From the NCBI GenBank assembly GCA_002729885.1, contig PBUB01000029.1, forward strand, positions 1 to 64,000: a stretch of 64,000 bases of DNA, in the 5' to 3' direction. Source of the DNA: Spirochaetaceae bacterium (GTDB taxonomy: Bacteria > Spirochaetota > Leptospiria > Leptospirales > Leptonemataceae). The notes beneath the pieces are model-generated. The model had not been told where the DNA came from, searched no databases, and worked only from the letters and a program-made list of their open reading frames with translations. Made by a program: the position numbers and the translations under genes. Of the stretch, positions 40,556-50,839 are shown in pieces (the first letter of the stretch is position 1; every line of letters begins with the position of its first letter).

Positions 40556-42492
40556 TCACCGGGATTCATCTACTGGAAGCCGGAGCTCACCTGTCGCATT
40601 TCGCGGGCTACATTCGGCAAACTTACAAGAGTGGCCAGACCAGCAGCCAATTAGAGGAAAGTCGGCCACAGGACCCGAACAGCGAATTCGAAGAAGGCCA
40701 GGCTTCGGTCCAGGGCTATGAACGCCAAGAAAGTCGGACACCGGACCTAGGGGACGCATCCAGCGAAAATCCTGGACCCGACCAGAACAACGAATCCATT
40801 GAAATCCAGGATCGCAATCAGGACAGGGAGGCTGCTCATACCCGCGATTCCGATCGAAGGAGCGATGCGATCCAGCGGCTGTCTTTCAGTGGAGTCAGTA
40901 CCGATACTCGCAAAATCGAAGAGGGTCAGCTATTTGTCTGTTTGAAGGGACCGAATTTCGATGCCCATGACTTTGTGGCTTCTGCAGTGGAAATGGGGGC
41001 TACCGGTATTCTCATAGAATCCCATCGCGAACAGGAAGTCATTCAAACACTTGCCGGCAGCGCTATTTCAGATGCAAAGGTGAATTTGTTTCTATGCGAA
41101 GATCCATTAACCACTTTGCAGAATCTGGCCAGGGTGCATCGGCGTAACCAGCCGTACAAGGTGATCGCTGTTACCGGATCCAACGGAAAGACCTCGGCCA
41201 AAGAGATGCTTCTGGGTATGCTTATTCATTTGCTGGGATCGGAATCCGTAGATGCCACAAAGGGAAATCTCAACAATCACATTGGAGTGCCTCTTACTCT
41301 TTTGAACCTGAAGCCCGGTATCAGTCATGCAATAATTGAGATGGGGATGAATCATGCAGGCGAAATCGATCTACTCTCTTCGATCGCAGAGCCGGATCAT
41401 GGTCTGATTACATCTGTGGGCCGGGCCCATATTGAATTTTTCTACAGCAAGCGGGGCATCGCTCGCGCCAAACAGGAGTTGCTTTACCATTGCAAAAGCA
41501 GTCTGAGCTATCCCGCTTCTGCCATAGGAAAGTCCCTTCTCTATAGAAGGAATCCTGCCGGCGGATTCAGAGGATCCGGGACCCGGGCGCCGGTGATTGC
41601 ATTGTTCGGGATGGAGGATGAGCCTGGCTGGCAATCCGTGCCTGATGCCGCGAAAAACTCCAGGTGGAAACGGATACGTGGCCTGAACCTCAGATTTGGC
41701 CCAGGCGGCCTGGAATTTAAACTCCGGGAGGATGGATACGAAGGCACGGTTGAGAATCCTCACTATTATTCTCGAGTGCAGGCGGAGAATCTCCTGGGCT
41801 GCATCAGCACTTTATTGATGGCTGGATTTTCCACAGAGTCTGTTCGGGAAGCGGCCAGACATGCAGCGCCGGTTTCGGGAGGGAGATTTCACATTCTCAG
41901 AAAGGATGATCGAATCCTGGTAGACGATACCTACAATGCCAATCCGGACTCTTTTCTGGCAGCCATTGCATCCTTGAGAAAGATGCTTCCGCATGGCAGG
42001 CTGCTTTGCCTTGCGGGTCAGATGGCGGAACTGGGCAGTGCAGGAGAGGCCGGTCATAACGAAGTGGGCCATGCCTTGAAATTGGATGAGTATTCCCTTC
42101 AGGTGGTGGGATCGGAAGGGGCGCTCAGCTATCTTCAGGGATACGGCATTCATTACCGGAGTGGCCAAATCCAGAAAACGGATTCAGAAGGTAATGAGCT
42201 GAAAGCGGGTAGCTCGCCAGTAGTAGGTGGCGCCAGTCCGATGACCGGTAGCCTGGGCAGAGATTCCGGTGCAGATTTCAGTGCAGACCCGGAGAAAGAA
42301 AACGGCCAGGGTAATGTTGACAACCGGGACTCTGATCTCAGGTTTTTCTTTCCGGACAGCGCAGAGCTTGCCGATCATATAGAGAGGCATTCGCAATTTT
42401 ATCTTTCATTTGATGGAATCCTGGCAAAGGGTTCTAGAAGCGCCCGCATGGAGAAAGCCTGCGAAGCTCTCAAGCGAATCGGTTATGTTTGA
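40552..42492 (+). CDS. murF: UDP-N-acetylmuramoyl-tripeptide--D-alanyl-D-alanine ligase MurF with two low-complexity insertions
   Basis: GVSTDTRKIEEGQLFVCLKG; AVTGSNGKTSAKEML; IEMGMNHAGEI; DDTYNANPDSFLAAI. Confidence 0.94.
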   Translation: MITGIHLLEAGAHLSHFAGYIRQTYKSGQTSSQLEESRPQDPNSEFEEGQASVQGYERQESRTPDLGDASSENPGPDQNNESIEIQDRNQDREAAHTRDSDRRSDAIQRLSFSGVSTDTRKIEEGQLFVCLKGPNFDAHDFVASAVEMGATGILIESHREQEVIQTLAGSAISDAKVNLFLCEDPLTTLQNLARVHRRNQPYKVIAVTGSNGKTSAKEMLLGMLIHLLGSESVDATKGNLNNHIGVPLTLLNLKPGISHAIIEMGMNHAGEIDLLSSIAEPDHGLITSVGRAHIEFFYSKRGIARAKQELLYHCKSSLSYPASAIGKSLLYRRNPAGGFRGSGTRAPVIALFGMEDEPGWQSVPDAAKNSRWKRIRGLNLRFGPGGLEFKLREDGYEGTVENPHYYSRVQAENLLGCISTLLMAGFSTESVREAARHAAPVSGGRFHILRKDDRILVDDTYNANPDSFLAAIASLRKMLPHGRLLCLAGQMAELGSAGEAGHNEVGHALKLDEYSLQVVGSEGALSYLQGYGIHYRSGQIQKTDSEGNELKAGSSPVVGGASPMTGSLGRDSGADFSADPEKENGQGNVDNRDSDLRFFFPDSAELADHIERHSQFYLSFDGILAKGSRSARMEKACEALKRIGYV

Positions 42493-43594
42493 ATACCTGT
42501 ACACCAACTATGATATGCCGGGTTTTTTTCGATTATTCGGCTTTGTCAGTTTTAGAGCCCTGCTGGCCGGACTGTTTTCCATGACATTGTCCTTCGTTGT
42601 AGGGGACCGAATCATTCGATGGCTTACAGGTTTGAAATTCCGGGAAACCATACGCGATGACGGCCCTTCTTCCCATGCCTCCAAGGCCGGCACGCCTACC
42701 ATGGGCGGAATTCTTATTCTTCTGAGTCTTACTGTTTCCTGCGTCTTATTTGGAAACTTTTCCAATCTGCACTTCAATCTGATTCTATACTGTACTCTGC
42801 TTCTGGGAGCCATTGGCTTCTGGGACGATTATTCCAAAGTTGTACTGAAGAAGAAGGGCGGAATGAGCGCACGTACCAAGATGGCCCTTTCTATTCTCAT
42901 AGCTGCATTTTTTCTTTTCATGTACATCAACTACACTCCGGCTGAAGTTGCGCGAAAGGATGGCATCAATTATCAGACAGCGGATCTGTTTATTCCCTTT
43001 ATCAAGGGGCCTGTTTGGACCATGCCTCTCCTTCTGGGGGTAGCGTTCTGGCTCTGCGTTATTCTGGGCACCGTGCATGGAGTGAACCTTACCGATGGAC
43101 TGGACGGTCTGGCCATTGGAAACGTCTCCATTGTAACTGTAACATTTGGCGTTCTGGCATACATTACAGGATCGCCGCGAATGGCGGACTATCTCAATAT
43201 ACCCACTGTCACCGGTGCGGTGGAGATCAGCGTTTTTCTGGCTGCTCTGGCCGGAGCCGGGATTGGTTTTCTGTGGTTTAATGCAGCCCCGGCAAGGATA
43301 TTTATGGGAGATACCGGTTCTCTTTCTCTGGGAGGAGCTCTGGGAATGACAGCCATTGTTCTCAAAAAAGAGATCCTTCTTCTTGTGGCCGGGGGAGTCT
43401 TCGTGCTGGAAGCACTTTCGGTAATACTCCAGGTAGGAAGCTACAAACTGCGAAAAAAGAGAATCTTCAAAATGGCCCCTCTGCATCATCACTTTGAAGA
43501 GCTGGGATGGCCAGAAACAAGAATCGTTGTAAGGTTCTGGCTCATTGGATTGATTCTGAGCCTGGTGTCTTTGTCCACTCTTCGCATCCAATAG
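42485..43594 (+). CDS. mraY: Phospho-N-acetylmuramoyl-pentapeptide transferase
   Basis: GTPTMGG (as AGTPTMGGILIL); NLTDGLDGLAIG; FMGDTGSLSLGGALG; HHHFEELGWPE. Confidence 0.96.
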   Translation: MFEYLYTNYDMPGFFRLFGFVSFRALLAGLFSMTLSFVVGDRIIRWLTGLKFRETIRDDGPSSHASKAGTPTMGGILILLSLTVSCVLFGNFSNLHFNLILYCTLLLGAIGFWDDYSKVVLKKKGGMSARTKMALSILIAAFFLFMYINYTPAEVARKDGINYQTADLFIPFIKGPVWTMPLLLGVAFWLCVILGTVHGVNLTDGLDGLAIGNVSIVTVTFGVLAYITGSPRMADYLNIPTVTGAVEISVFLAALAGAGIGFLWFNAAPARIFMGDTGSLSLGGALGMTAIVLKKEILLLVAGGVFVLEALSVILQVGSYKLRKKRIFKMAPLHHHFEELGWPETRIVVRFWLIGLILSLVSLSTLRIQ

Positions 43595-43596
43595 AT

Positions 43597-44946
43597 ATGT
43601 CTTCTTTTCTGGAAAGGAAACGGGTTCTGGTTCTGGGAGCCATGGGCAAATCCGGCCGAAGCTTGCAGGAGTTACTCTACGAGCTTGGATCCATCATTGC
43701 AATAACGGATCAAAACCAGGAAGGCAAACCTGCGGTGCCTGTAGAAATGGATCTTCGTCCTGAGCAGGGGCGATCCATTTTAGATCAGTTTCATCCAGAT
43801 TACGTTGTTACAGCTCCTGGAGTTCCCCTATCGTTGCCTGTCTTTGAAGCTGCGCGAAGCGAAGGCATCCCGGTATACGGAGAACTGGACCTGGCTTTTC
43901 ATGTTATGGAAGATCAGGGGAAGCATCCCTATGTGTTTGCTGTAACAGGTACCGATGGAAAATCCACCACCGTCAGTATGATCGAGCACATCCTGAAGCA
44001 ATTACCTTTTGCTCCATCGGTGGTTGCCTGCGGAAACATAGGACTGCCTCTTTCGCAGGTGGTGCTGGACGGAGTTCCTGATATCCTGGTAGTGGAATGT
44101 TCCAGTTTTCAACTGGAATCCGTGGAGCATTTTCATCCCAATACTGCATGTATCTTGAATCTTGCGGCCGCACATATGGATCGATATGATTCCATTGATG
44201 AGTATGCCCAGGCAAAATCCAACATAGGCCGTAGGCAGGGCACCGAGGATCTGCTTCTAATTGCTGACGAATTTCCATATCTGAGTGAATTTGATCAACT
44301 GAATGGTCGGCTGGAAAGGCTGGATGTAGAGAGTTTTGGAAATGGCTATTCACCATTCCTGGATGCTCTTCGCATTCCTGGAAAGCATAATCGCTGGAAT
44401 CTCTTGTTTGCATTGCGAATGATCCAGGATTATTTCATCAGAAACAGTATCTCCTGGGAGGACAACGCATCCGCTTTAAAAGAAGCCATCGCATCCTTCA
44501 GCGGTTTGCCCCATCGCATGGAGGTGGTGGCAGAGAAATCCGGCATTCTATTCATCAATGATAGCAAAGCTACTACCGTTCAGTCGGCGCAAATGGCCAT
44601 GAATTCCTTCGCCGGCCGGCCTCTGCACATCTTGATGGGCGGGCTGGACAAGAAGGGAGATTTTACCTCTTTTCGAGCCAATGCTTCACAATGGATCTAT
44701 CCGTTTGGACAGGCTGGACCGGCCATCCAGAAACAGACCCAGGCCACGCATAACTACGGCGATCTTTCCGCGGCTTTTCATGCTGCCTGTAGCGCAGCTT
44801 CCAGACAGAGTCCGGCCCTTGCCGCAGACGAAAATGATAAACCTGTAGTTCTACTGAGCCCTGGCTGTCCTTCTCAGGATCAATACCGGAATTATGAAGA
44901 ACGAGGAAACCATTTTCGCAAGCTGGTGGAGGAATGGAAACCATGA
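43597..44946 (+). CDS. murD: UDP-N-acetylmuramoylalanine--D-glutamate ligase MurD
   Basis: VTGTDGKSTTVSMIEHIL; VECSSFQLESVEHFHPNTACILNLAAAHMDRY; NDSKATTVQSAQMAM; LLSPGCPSQDQYRNYEERGNHF. Confidence 0.95.
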   Translation: MSSFLERKRVLVLGAMGKSGRSLQELLYELGSIIAITDQNQEGKPAVPVEMDLRPEQGRSILDQFHPDYVVTAPGVPLSLPVFEAARSEGIPVYGELDLAFHVMEDQGKHPYVFAVTGTDGKSTTVSMIEHILKQLPFAPSVVACGNIGLPLSQVVLDGVPDILVVECSSFQLESVEHFHPNTACILNLAAAHMDRYDSIDEYAQAKSNIGRRQGTEDLLLIADEFPYLSEFDQLNGRLERLDVESFGNGYSPFLDALRIPGKHNRWNLLFALRMIQDYFIRNSISWEDNASALKEAIASFSGLPHRMEVVAEKSGILFINDSKATTVQSAQMAMNSFAGRPLHILMGGLDKKGDFTSFRANASQWIYPFGQAGPAIQKQTQATHNYGDLSAAFHAACSAASRQSPALAADENDKPVVLLSPGCPSQDQYRNYEERGNHFRKLVEEWKP

Positions 44947-46406
44947 GCGGCACCGGAACAGCAATCCCGGACTCCTCTGTGCGAAAACCGGATCTGTGGA
45001 TTTTCCTGAATACTTTGATTCTGGGCGGCCTGGGTTTGATGATTCTATTATCTGCATCCGCATTGCAGGCCAATCTAGATCTGGATGATCCTTATTATTA
45101 TGCCCGTCGTCAGGCAGTATTCTCTATAGCCGGAATCATTGGATTTTTTGTTATCGCACGCTTCTCTCCGAAAATGTTGAAGAAGCTGGCATTGCCCTCC
45201 ATGCTGGTGGCCCTTGCATTACTGCTTCTGGTATTTGTCCCGGGAGTGGGCCGATCGGTGGCTTCTTCCAGGGATAGTTTCCACAGATGGATTGATCTGG
45301 GGTTCTTTTCATTTCAGCCATCCGAGTTTGCCAAGGTAGCTCTTGTACTCTATGTCTCTGCCATGCTTCTGGATCGTAAGGGGCAATTCGAACAATTTTC
45401 CCTGAAGGAGCTATTGCGATCCTTGATTCTGGTGGGATCGGTACTGGCTGCCATTCTTCTGGAGCCTCAGTACGGAACCACACTTACGCTCATCGCCGTC
45501 ATCTCAATACTCATCTACGTGGCTGGATTTCCGGTGCTACGGCTGGTACTGCTGGGATTGTCCCTGCTTCCCATCCTGGCCATGTTGCTTGTGATGTGGG
45601 AGTATCGCTTCGAGCGATTCCAGGTCTGGCTCAATCCCTACGAATACAGATACTCAGGCGGGTATCAGTTGGTGACGGCCTTTCGTGCATTCGGCGAAGG
45701 GGGCTGGTTTGGAGAGGAACTTGCCTCTGGCTTTGGTCATAGATATCTAACTTTTGGCCATACAGACTTTGTACTGGCATTGTTTTCCGAGGATTTTGGT
45801 TTTGCAGGGGTAGTGGTTCTGATCGCTCTCTATCTGTGTTTACTCTGGCGGTCCATTCTACTGCTTCGTAAACAGAAAGATGAATATTTGTTTTTGCTGG
45901 GAAGCTCGGCCCTCACCATCCTATTTTTGCAGGTAGTTGTAAATCTAAGCGTGGTAACCGGCCTGATTCCCACTACTGGCATAAGTCTACCTTTTGTAAG
46001 TTATGGTGGATCCTCGCTAATTGTTACCTATGCTCTTTGCGGATTGATCTGGCAGGCAACGTCTCTTCCCGAAAGTTCTCTGCCCGCGCGAAAATCGCTG
46101 GGCTCCAGATTCTTCAAATCCAGATCCGAACCCGCTGCATCCAGCGCAGGGCCTGCTTCTGCATCTGTGGAAGCTGGCGCCGCTCCAGTGGGTTCGGCCA
46201 TTGCTGGAACCGGGGCTGGTCCTTCCAGTGCTGACGCCGGGTTTCCCGGAGCTTTTGCCGCCGGTGGGAGCAGGGAAGGAGCCGGGTCTGGACGCAAGAC
46301 GCGATCTGGATTCCGAGCCTCTTCTGAATCCGGCGGAAGTCCCATCCGTCGACCTCAGATTGGAGGAGAAGAGAAGCCCTTGCCTGCAGGCCGGGCCAAA
46401 CTTTGA
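44943..46406 (+). CDS. ftsW: FtsW/SEDS-family peptidoglycan polymerase with long Ala/Ser/Gly/Pro C-terminal tail
   Basis: LGFFSFQPSEFAKVALVLY; HTDFVLALFSEDFGFAG; LIPTTGISLPFVSYGGSSLIVTY. Confidence 0.93.
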   Translation: MSGTGTAIPDSSVRKPDLWIFLNTLILGGLGLMILLSASALQANLDLDDPYYYARRQAVFSIAGIIGFFVIARFSPKMLKKLALPSMLVALALLLLVFVPGVGRSVASSRDSFHRWIDLGFFSFQPSEFAKVALVLYVSAMLLDRKGQFEQFSLKELLRSLILVGSVLAAILLEPQYGTTLTLIAVISILIYVAGFPVLRLVLLGLSLLPILAMLLVMWEYRFERFQVWLNPYEYRYSGGYQLVTAFRAFGEGGWFGEELASGFGHRYLTFGHTDFVLALFSEDFGFAGVVVLIALYLCLLWRSILLLRKQKDEYLFLLGSSALTILFLQVVVNLSVVTGLIPTTGISLPFVSYGGSSLIVTYALCGLIWQATSLPESSLPARKSLGSRFFKSRSEPAASSAGPASASVEAGAAPVGSAIAGTGAGPSSADAGFPGAFAAGGSREGAGSGRKTRSGFRASSESGGSPIRRPQIGGEEKPLPAGRAKL

Positions 46407-46412
46407 TCGATT

Positions 46413-47561
46413 ATGAATCCAGGAATTCTCGTAGTAGCGGGCGGCACCGGAGGGCATCTTTCGCCGGGCACTGCTCTGGCTGACCATCTTCATGAGTCCG
46501 GCCTGACAGTTGACTTCTTAAGCCTTAATAAGAATTACACATACCCGGATTTGAAATCCGCCAGCTATCCGGTGCACTTTTACAATGCGCCTTCTTTGAA
46601 TGCTCGAAGAATAATTGCATTTCCTTTTCAGTTGATTGGCTCTATAGTTCGTGCATTTCCGCTGGTGCGCAGATGCGATGCCATTGTTCTTATGGGCGGC
46701 TTTCCCTGTCTTCCTGCAGGCCTGGCCGCGATGCTGCTTCGAAAACCAATTTATCTTTGCGAACAAAATGCAGTAATGGGAAGAGCGAATCGTCTATTTG
46801 CTCGATTCGCCCGGAATGTATTTTTAAACATGCCTCTTGTTGGACGAGATCATAGTCCGGACTGGGCTGTGCTGGGCAATCCATTGCGAAAGTCCTTCCT
46901 GGAAAAAACGAAACGGAATTCTGGAACTGCGAAAGGAAAGGGCACCGGCAAAGCCGTGACTGGTAAGAAAGGGCGAGGTCCTGCTGGCGATGCTACAAAA
47001 GCAATGCCGGATTTTCCTGCAGGGAAGGGCTACCGGATTCTTGTAGCCGGCGGAAGCCAGGGCGCCCGGCAGCTAAATGAAATGATACTGGATCTTGCCA
47101 GATCCCATCCAGCACTATTCAAGAAGTATCGCTGGGTGCTGCAGGCAGGCATAAAGAACGAAGAAACGGTTAAAAGGGAATTTCAGAATCTAAAGAACAT
47201 CCAGGTGATAGGTTTTGATCCAGATATCCATCGCTTCTATCGCCAGGCGGATTTAATGGTCTGTAGAGCAGGGGCGGGCGTTCTTACAGAAGCATTCCTG
47301 TTTGGCCTGCCCATGATCCTGGTTCCCTACCCATTTGCTACGGACTCCCATCAAAAGGAAAATGCCATGTATGCGAAACTGGCCGGGGCTGGACTGTTGA
47401 TTGATACTACTGAATCAGATAGTCAACCACTGGTGGATGCACTGTCCAGCTTGAGTGGCTCGAATATCAAAGCAATGTCTGCATTAAGCCGTTCTCTTGC
47501 CAGACCCGCGGCAGCAGAGGATATTAAGAATAAGATTTTGAGTGATTTGCGCCACTCATAA
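46413..47561 (+). CDS. murG: UDP-N-acetylglucosamine--N-acetylmuramyl transferase MurG
   Basis: VVAGGTGGHLSPGTALA; YLCEQNAVMGRANRL; VAGGSQGARQLNEM; VCRAGAGVLTEAFLFGLPMILVPYPFATDSHQKENA. Confidence 0.95.
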   Translation: MNPGILVVAGGTGGHLSPGTALADHLHESGLTVDFLSLNKNYTYPDLKSASYPVHFYNAPSLNARRIIAFPFQLIGSIVRAFPLVRRCDAIVLMGGFPCLPAGLAAMLLRKPIYLCEQNAVMGRANRLFARFARNVFLNMPLVGRDHSPDWAVLGNPLRKSFLEKTKRNSGTAKGKGTGKAVTGKKGRGPAGDATKAMPDFPAGKGYRILVAGGSQGARQLNEMILDLARSHPALFKKYRWVLQAGIKNEETVKREFQNLKNIQVIGFDPDIHRFYRQADLMVCRAGAGVLTEAFLFGLPMILVPYPFATDSHQKENAMYAKLAGAGLLIDTTESDSQPLVDALSSLSGSNIKAMSALSRSLARPAAAEDIKNKILSDLRHS

Positions 47562-47571
47562 ATACAGAAAT

Positions 47572-47592
47572 GGCAGGCCACCCGGGCCTGCC
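47572..47592. terminator. Possible bidirectional terminator between convergent murG and the minus-strand gene
   Basis: 8-bp stem GGCAGGCC-acccg-GGCCTGCC; no strong T-run on either side. Confidence 0.4.
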
Positions 47593-47599
47593 GTTCGTC

Positions 47600-48304
47600 T
47601 TACTGCATTCCAGCAGGTTCTTTTTCGTTTACTTCGTAAACGTCGTAGTCTGATTTACGAAAGCCAGTAACGATGGCATCCGAGATGCCGATGTATACAG
47701 ACTTTCCTGTTTTCATCACATCATAGATATGCTTTGCCATACCTTCGTTGGTTACGGAATAGGGATGCACTTTACCGGTTTTTTCATCCAGGTAAAGGCC
47801 TTCATAGGTTCCGATGAAGGTTCCCTGTTCATCCAGCTGCAGGAACTTCCCTTTGAAGGAGAACTGGCGAGAACCGGTCTGGTCTACTTTTTTCGATGGA
47901 GCCGGTTCCGCAGCAGAGGCTGAAGGCTGAATGGCCTTTACTATCTCGAAGTCCGTTTGCAGGCCCAGGTTTTCGATTCTATGAATGCGATACTGGATCA
48001 GAAAGCTTCCGTCTTTATTTTGCTGTAGAAAGTTCACCACTTCTTTATTTTCCGGGCGAACACTGAATTTGATGGTACGATCCACGGGAGTGTAGCACTC
48101 ATAATCTTCGCGAGAGCACTCTTCGTCTTCGTTGTAGCCTGTGACGATCATCTCGCCCTCAAAGGAATCGAACATAATTCCCTGGCTTTCCAGTTTAGTG
48201 AGTTTCTTCACTACCATCCATCCTTCAGCATAGGTGCCGATGGCCATGGCTGGTGTGGCGCTTAGCAGCATAAATACAGCCGCCGTAAGTTTCCAGTTTC
48301 TCAT
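47600..48304 (-). CDS. Hypothetical exported protein
   Basis: Start set at MRNWKLTAAVFMLLSATPAMA (signal peptide); 234 aa, no family recognised. Confidence 0.65.
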   Translation of the reverse strand: MRNWKLTAAVFMLLSATPAMAIGTYAEGWMVVKKLTKLESQGIMFDSFEGEMIVTGYNEDEECSREDYECYTPVDRTIKFSVRPENKEVVNFLQQNKDGSFLIQYRIHRIENLGLQTDFEIVKAIQPSASAAEPAPSKKVDQTGSRQFSFKGKFLQLDEQGTFIGTYEGLYLDEKTGKVHPYSVTNEGMAKHIYDVMKTGKSVYIGISDAIVTGFRKSDYDVYEVNEKEPAGMQ

Positions 48305-48423
48305 ATTGCGTTGGATTCTGTACCTCGCGGTTTCAGGATCAAGCAATTCCCTGGAAAAAGAGTGGTGTCCTGAAGCCAGACAGCGGACCTATCCGGGTGC
48401 AGTCTGCTTCCAGGAAAAACGAT

Positions 48424-49938
48424 ATGAGCACAGTATATCTAATCGGCATTGGAGGGTCCGGCATGTTGCCTCTGGCCCGGTTGGCCCTGGCAAGAGGGTA
48501 CAGCGTCTGGGGATCGGATGCCAAACTGAGTCGAGAGGCTGTGGCGGATCTAAAAAAAGAAGGCATTTATGCAGCAGGTCCTCCCAGCGCCGGTAGAATC
48601 GACGAGATGGAAGGAGGACTGGTGGTATACAGTACAGCCATCTCCGAATCTCATCCGGAGCGCATGCGAGCTCATGAGCTCCATTCTCGAGGAAAACTGC
48701 GATTACTGCACCGCATGGATTTTCTAAATGAGCTGGTAGCACATGCCCCTCTCAGACTGGGCATGGCCGGTACCCATGGAAAGACTTCCAGCACAGCTCT
48801 GGCAGGCTGGATGCTGATGGAGCTGGGAAAGGATCCCTTGATAATTGCCGGAGGTAGGCCTCTGTATCTGGATCGCTCCATTCGTAACGGAGAAAAAGTG
48901 GCTGTATTCGAAACCGATGAATCCGATGGAAGCTTTCTTCGCTCCAATGCCACGCACAGATTGATTTTGAATGCAGATGAAGACCATTTAAACTACTACG
49001 GAGGATTCGAAAACCTTCAACAGGCCTTCCAGGAGTTTGCTTCCTCCGGAACCGTGATCTATAATACCGGAGATCCAGGTCTGATTCCACTGCGAAATAG
49101 TTCCCTTCCTCTGGAAGGATATTGTATCTATCCTTCTCGCGCGGAATGTATGCAAAGCGATGCATTTCTGGCCGGCTATTTTCCTGATCAAGACGATACC
49201 CTGGAATTCAGGATTCGCAGGCATCATCTGAAGTCCGCTTCAAATGATTTCGATTCAGCGGTGCCGGATCCTGGAGCACAAAATGGGCCCGCATCCAATG
49301 CGATTGCCGAATCCAATCCTGGAATAACCGGACAGCCAACCAGCGAGTTTGAAAAGTCCGAAGAAGAGGTATTCTATCGCTTTCGCCTGGGCGTTCCCGG
49401 CAGACATTTCGCATCCAATGCTCTGGGAATTCTGGGACTGGTACTGCTGGCATTCGATGACCTGGATATTCAAAAGTGCATCCAGGCTCTGGAAAGCTTT
49501 CCTGGAACGGAGCGAAGACTGGAATGTCTGGGGACGCACAAAGGAATGCCGGTCTACGATGATTATGGCCACCATCCTTCGGAGATCCGGGCTGTGCTGG
49601 ATGCATTGACCCAGCGATTCCCGGGCCGGGAGATTCGAGTAGTATTTCAGCCACATCGCTATACCAGAACCAGGGAACTGGCATCCTCCTTTGCCGCCAG
49701 CCTTGCGCATGCAGGTCGAGTATTTCTATTGCCTCTTTATAGCGCCGGGGAGGAGCCTTTGCTGGGCGTGGACTCAGCCTTGATTGGCAGTTTCATGCCA
49801 GCGAATAAACCGGCCCATTTACTGGATGATGATGTTTCGCCGGTCTTTGAATCCCCTAAAGGAAATCCTATCGTATTGTTTCTGGGAGCCGGGGATGTTT
49901 CTCAAACAGCTCGCAAGCTGTTTCGCCAGACAGTCTAA
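48424..49938 (+). CDS. murC: UDP-N-acetylmuramate--L-alanine ligase MurC
   Basis: STVYLIGIGGSGMLPLARLAL; GMAGTHGKTSSTALAGWML; FETDESDGSFL; DDYGHHPSEIRAVLDAL; FQPHRYTRTREL. Confidence 0.95.
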   Translation: MSTVYLIGIGGSGMLPLARLALARGYSVWGSDAKLSREAVADLKKEGIYAAGPPSAGRIDEMEGGLVVYSTAISESHPERMRAHELHSRGKLRLLHRMDFLNELVAHAPLRLGMAGTHGKTSSTALAGWMLMELGKDPLIIAGGRPLYLDRSIRNGEKVAVFETDESDGSFLRSNATHRLILNADEDHLNYYGGFENLQQAFQEFASSGTVIYNTGDPGLIPLRNSSLPLEGYCIYPSRAECMQSDAFLAGYFPDQDDTLEFRIRRHHLKSASNDFDSAVPDPGAQNGPASNAIAESNPGITGQPTSEFEKSEEEVFYRFRLGVPGRHFASNALGILGLVLLAFDDLDIQKCIQALESFPGTERRLECLGTHKGMPVYDDYGHHPSEIRAVLDALTQRFPGREIRVVFQPHRYTRTRELASSFAASLAHAGRVFLLPLYSAGEEPLLGVDSALIGSFMPANKPAHLLDDDVSPVFESPKGNPIVLFLGAGDVSQTARKLFRQTV

Positions 49939-50098
49939 TCGCATGTTAAGCAAAAAAGTAGCTCCTGCCATGCGAATCATGCATTGCAGTGCTATACATG
50001 TGACGGTAGGCTTTTTGACTTTAGTTAAGAAGGAACTCCGGCCTTTTTTTGATTGCTCTTTTTAATGCGACATAATAAAGAAGGCACACAGGCGCGCT

Positions 50099-50839
50099 GT
50101 GAAAATCTTTCCTGAAAATATGGAAAGGAGGGAAAGAGACCTGTATCTGTTTTTCTCCCTGTCCTCGGCTGCATTCTTGATAGCCGGAATTTTGCTATTA
50201 TTGTATCCGCCGGTGCCAGAAGGAAAGATAGAATCCCTGGAGCTTGAAGGAAATCGCCTGTTTTCGCATGAGGAAGTTCTGGAACTGGCAGAGCTTCGCC
50301 TGGGTCAGGATATGGATGGCGATTTGCTGGAGCAGGCTCTAAATCGATTGAAGAGTCATCCATACATTCGTGGCGTGGATGCCAACTTCGACGGTGAAAA
50401 GCTTTCCCTGGAACTGGATGAAGCCAGATGTCTGGCTATTCTGGAGACGTCGAAAGGCGTATTTGACATCGGTTCCGGACCTGTTATTCTATCCCGGGAG
50501 TTTCCCCGCTGCAGAGGAGTGCCATTGCTTCGCACAGATGTTCCCACTGATTTAAGTCTCAGTCAACCGCGCCTGCGAGGTTTTTTTCAGTTCTGGTCAT
50601 TTGTAAACGAGCATTATCCTGAGCTTGTAGGTCGCATTTCCGAGGTGCGAGTTACCAGGTCTGGAGGGCTTACTCTCTATTCACGGGAACCCGGTGTGAG
50701 GATAGAGCTACCAGAATCACCCGGGCCAGCCGGAGCCACGAGACTTTATGCCACGGTGGGTTTCCTGGAGGATCAAAATATTCGCAGAGGACTCGTAGAC
50801 TTACGAGGATCCGACGCCCTGGTGTTGCCCGGAAAATGA
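50099..50839 (+). CDS. ftsQ: FtsQ/DivIB-like POTRA cell-division protein
   Basis: N-terminal TM; POTRA IESLELEGNRLFSHEEVLELAELRLGQDMDGDLLEQALNRLKSHPYIRGVDA; position upstream of ftsA. Confidence 0.8.
   Translation: MKIFPENMERRERDLYLFFSLSSAAFLIAGILLLLYPPVPEGKIESLELEGNRLFSHEEVLELAELRLGQDMDGDLLEQALNRLKSHPYIRGVDANFDGEKLSLELDEARCLAILETSKGVFDIGSGPVILSREFPRCRGVPLLRTDVPTDLSLSQPRLRGFFQFWSFVNEHYPELVGRISEVRVTRSGGLTLYSREPGVRIELPESPGPAGATRLYATVGFLEDQNIRRGLVDLRGSDALVLPGK

Noticed and set aside
42785-43591. 268-aa minus-strand ORF
   Set aside because: Antisense to mraY; composition is that of a shadow frame
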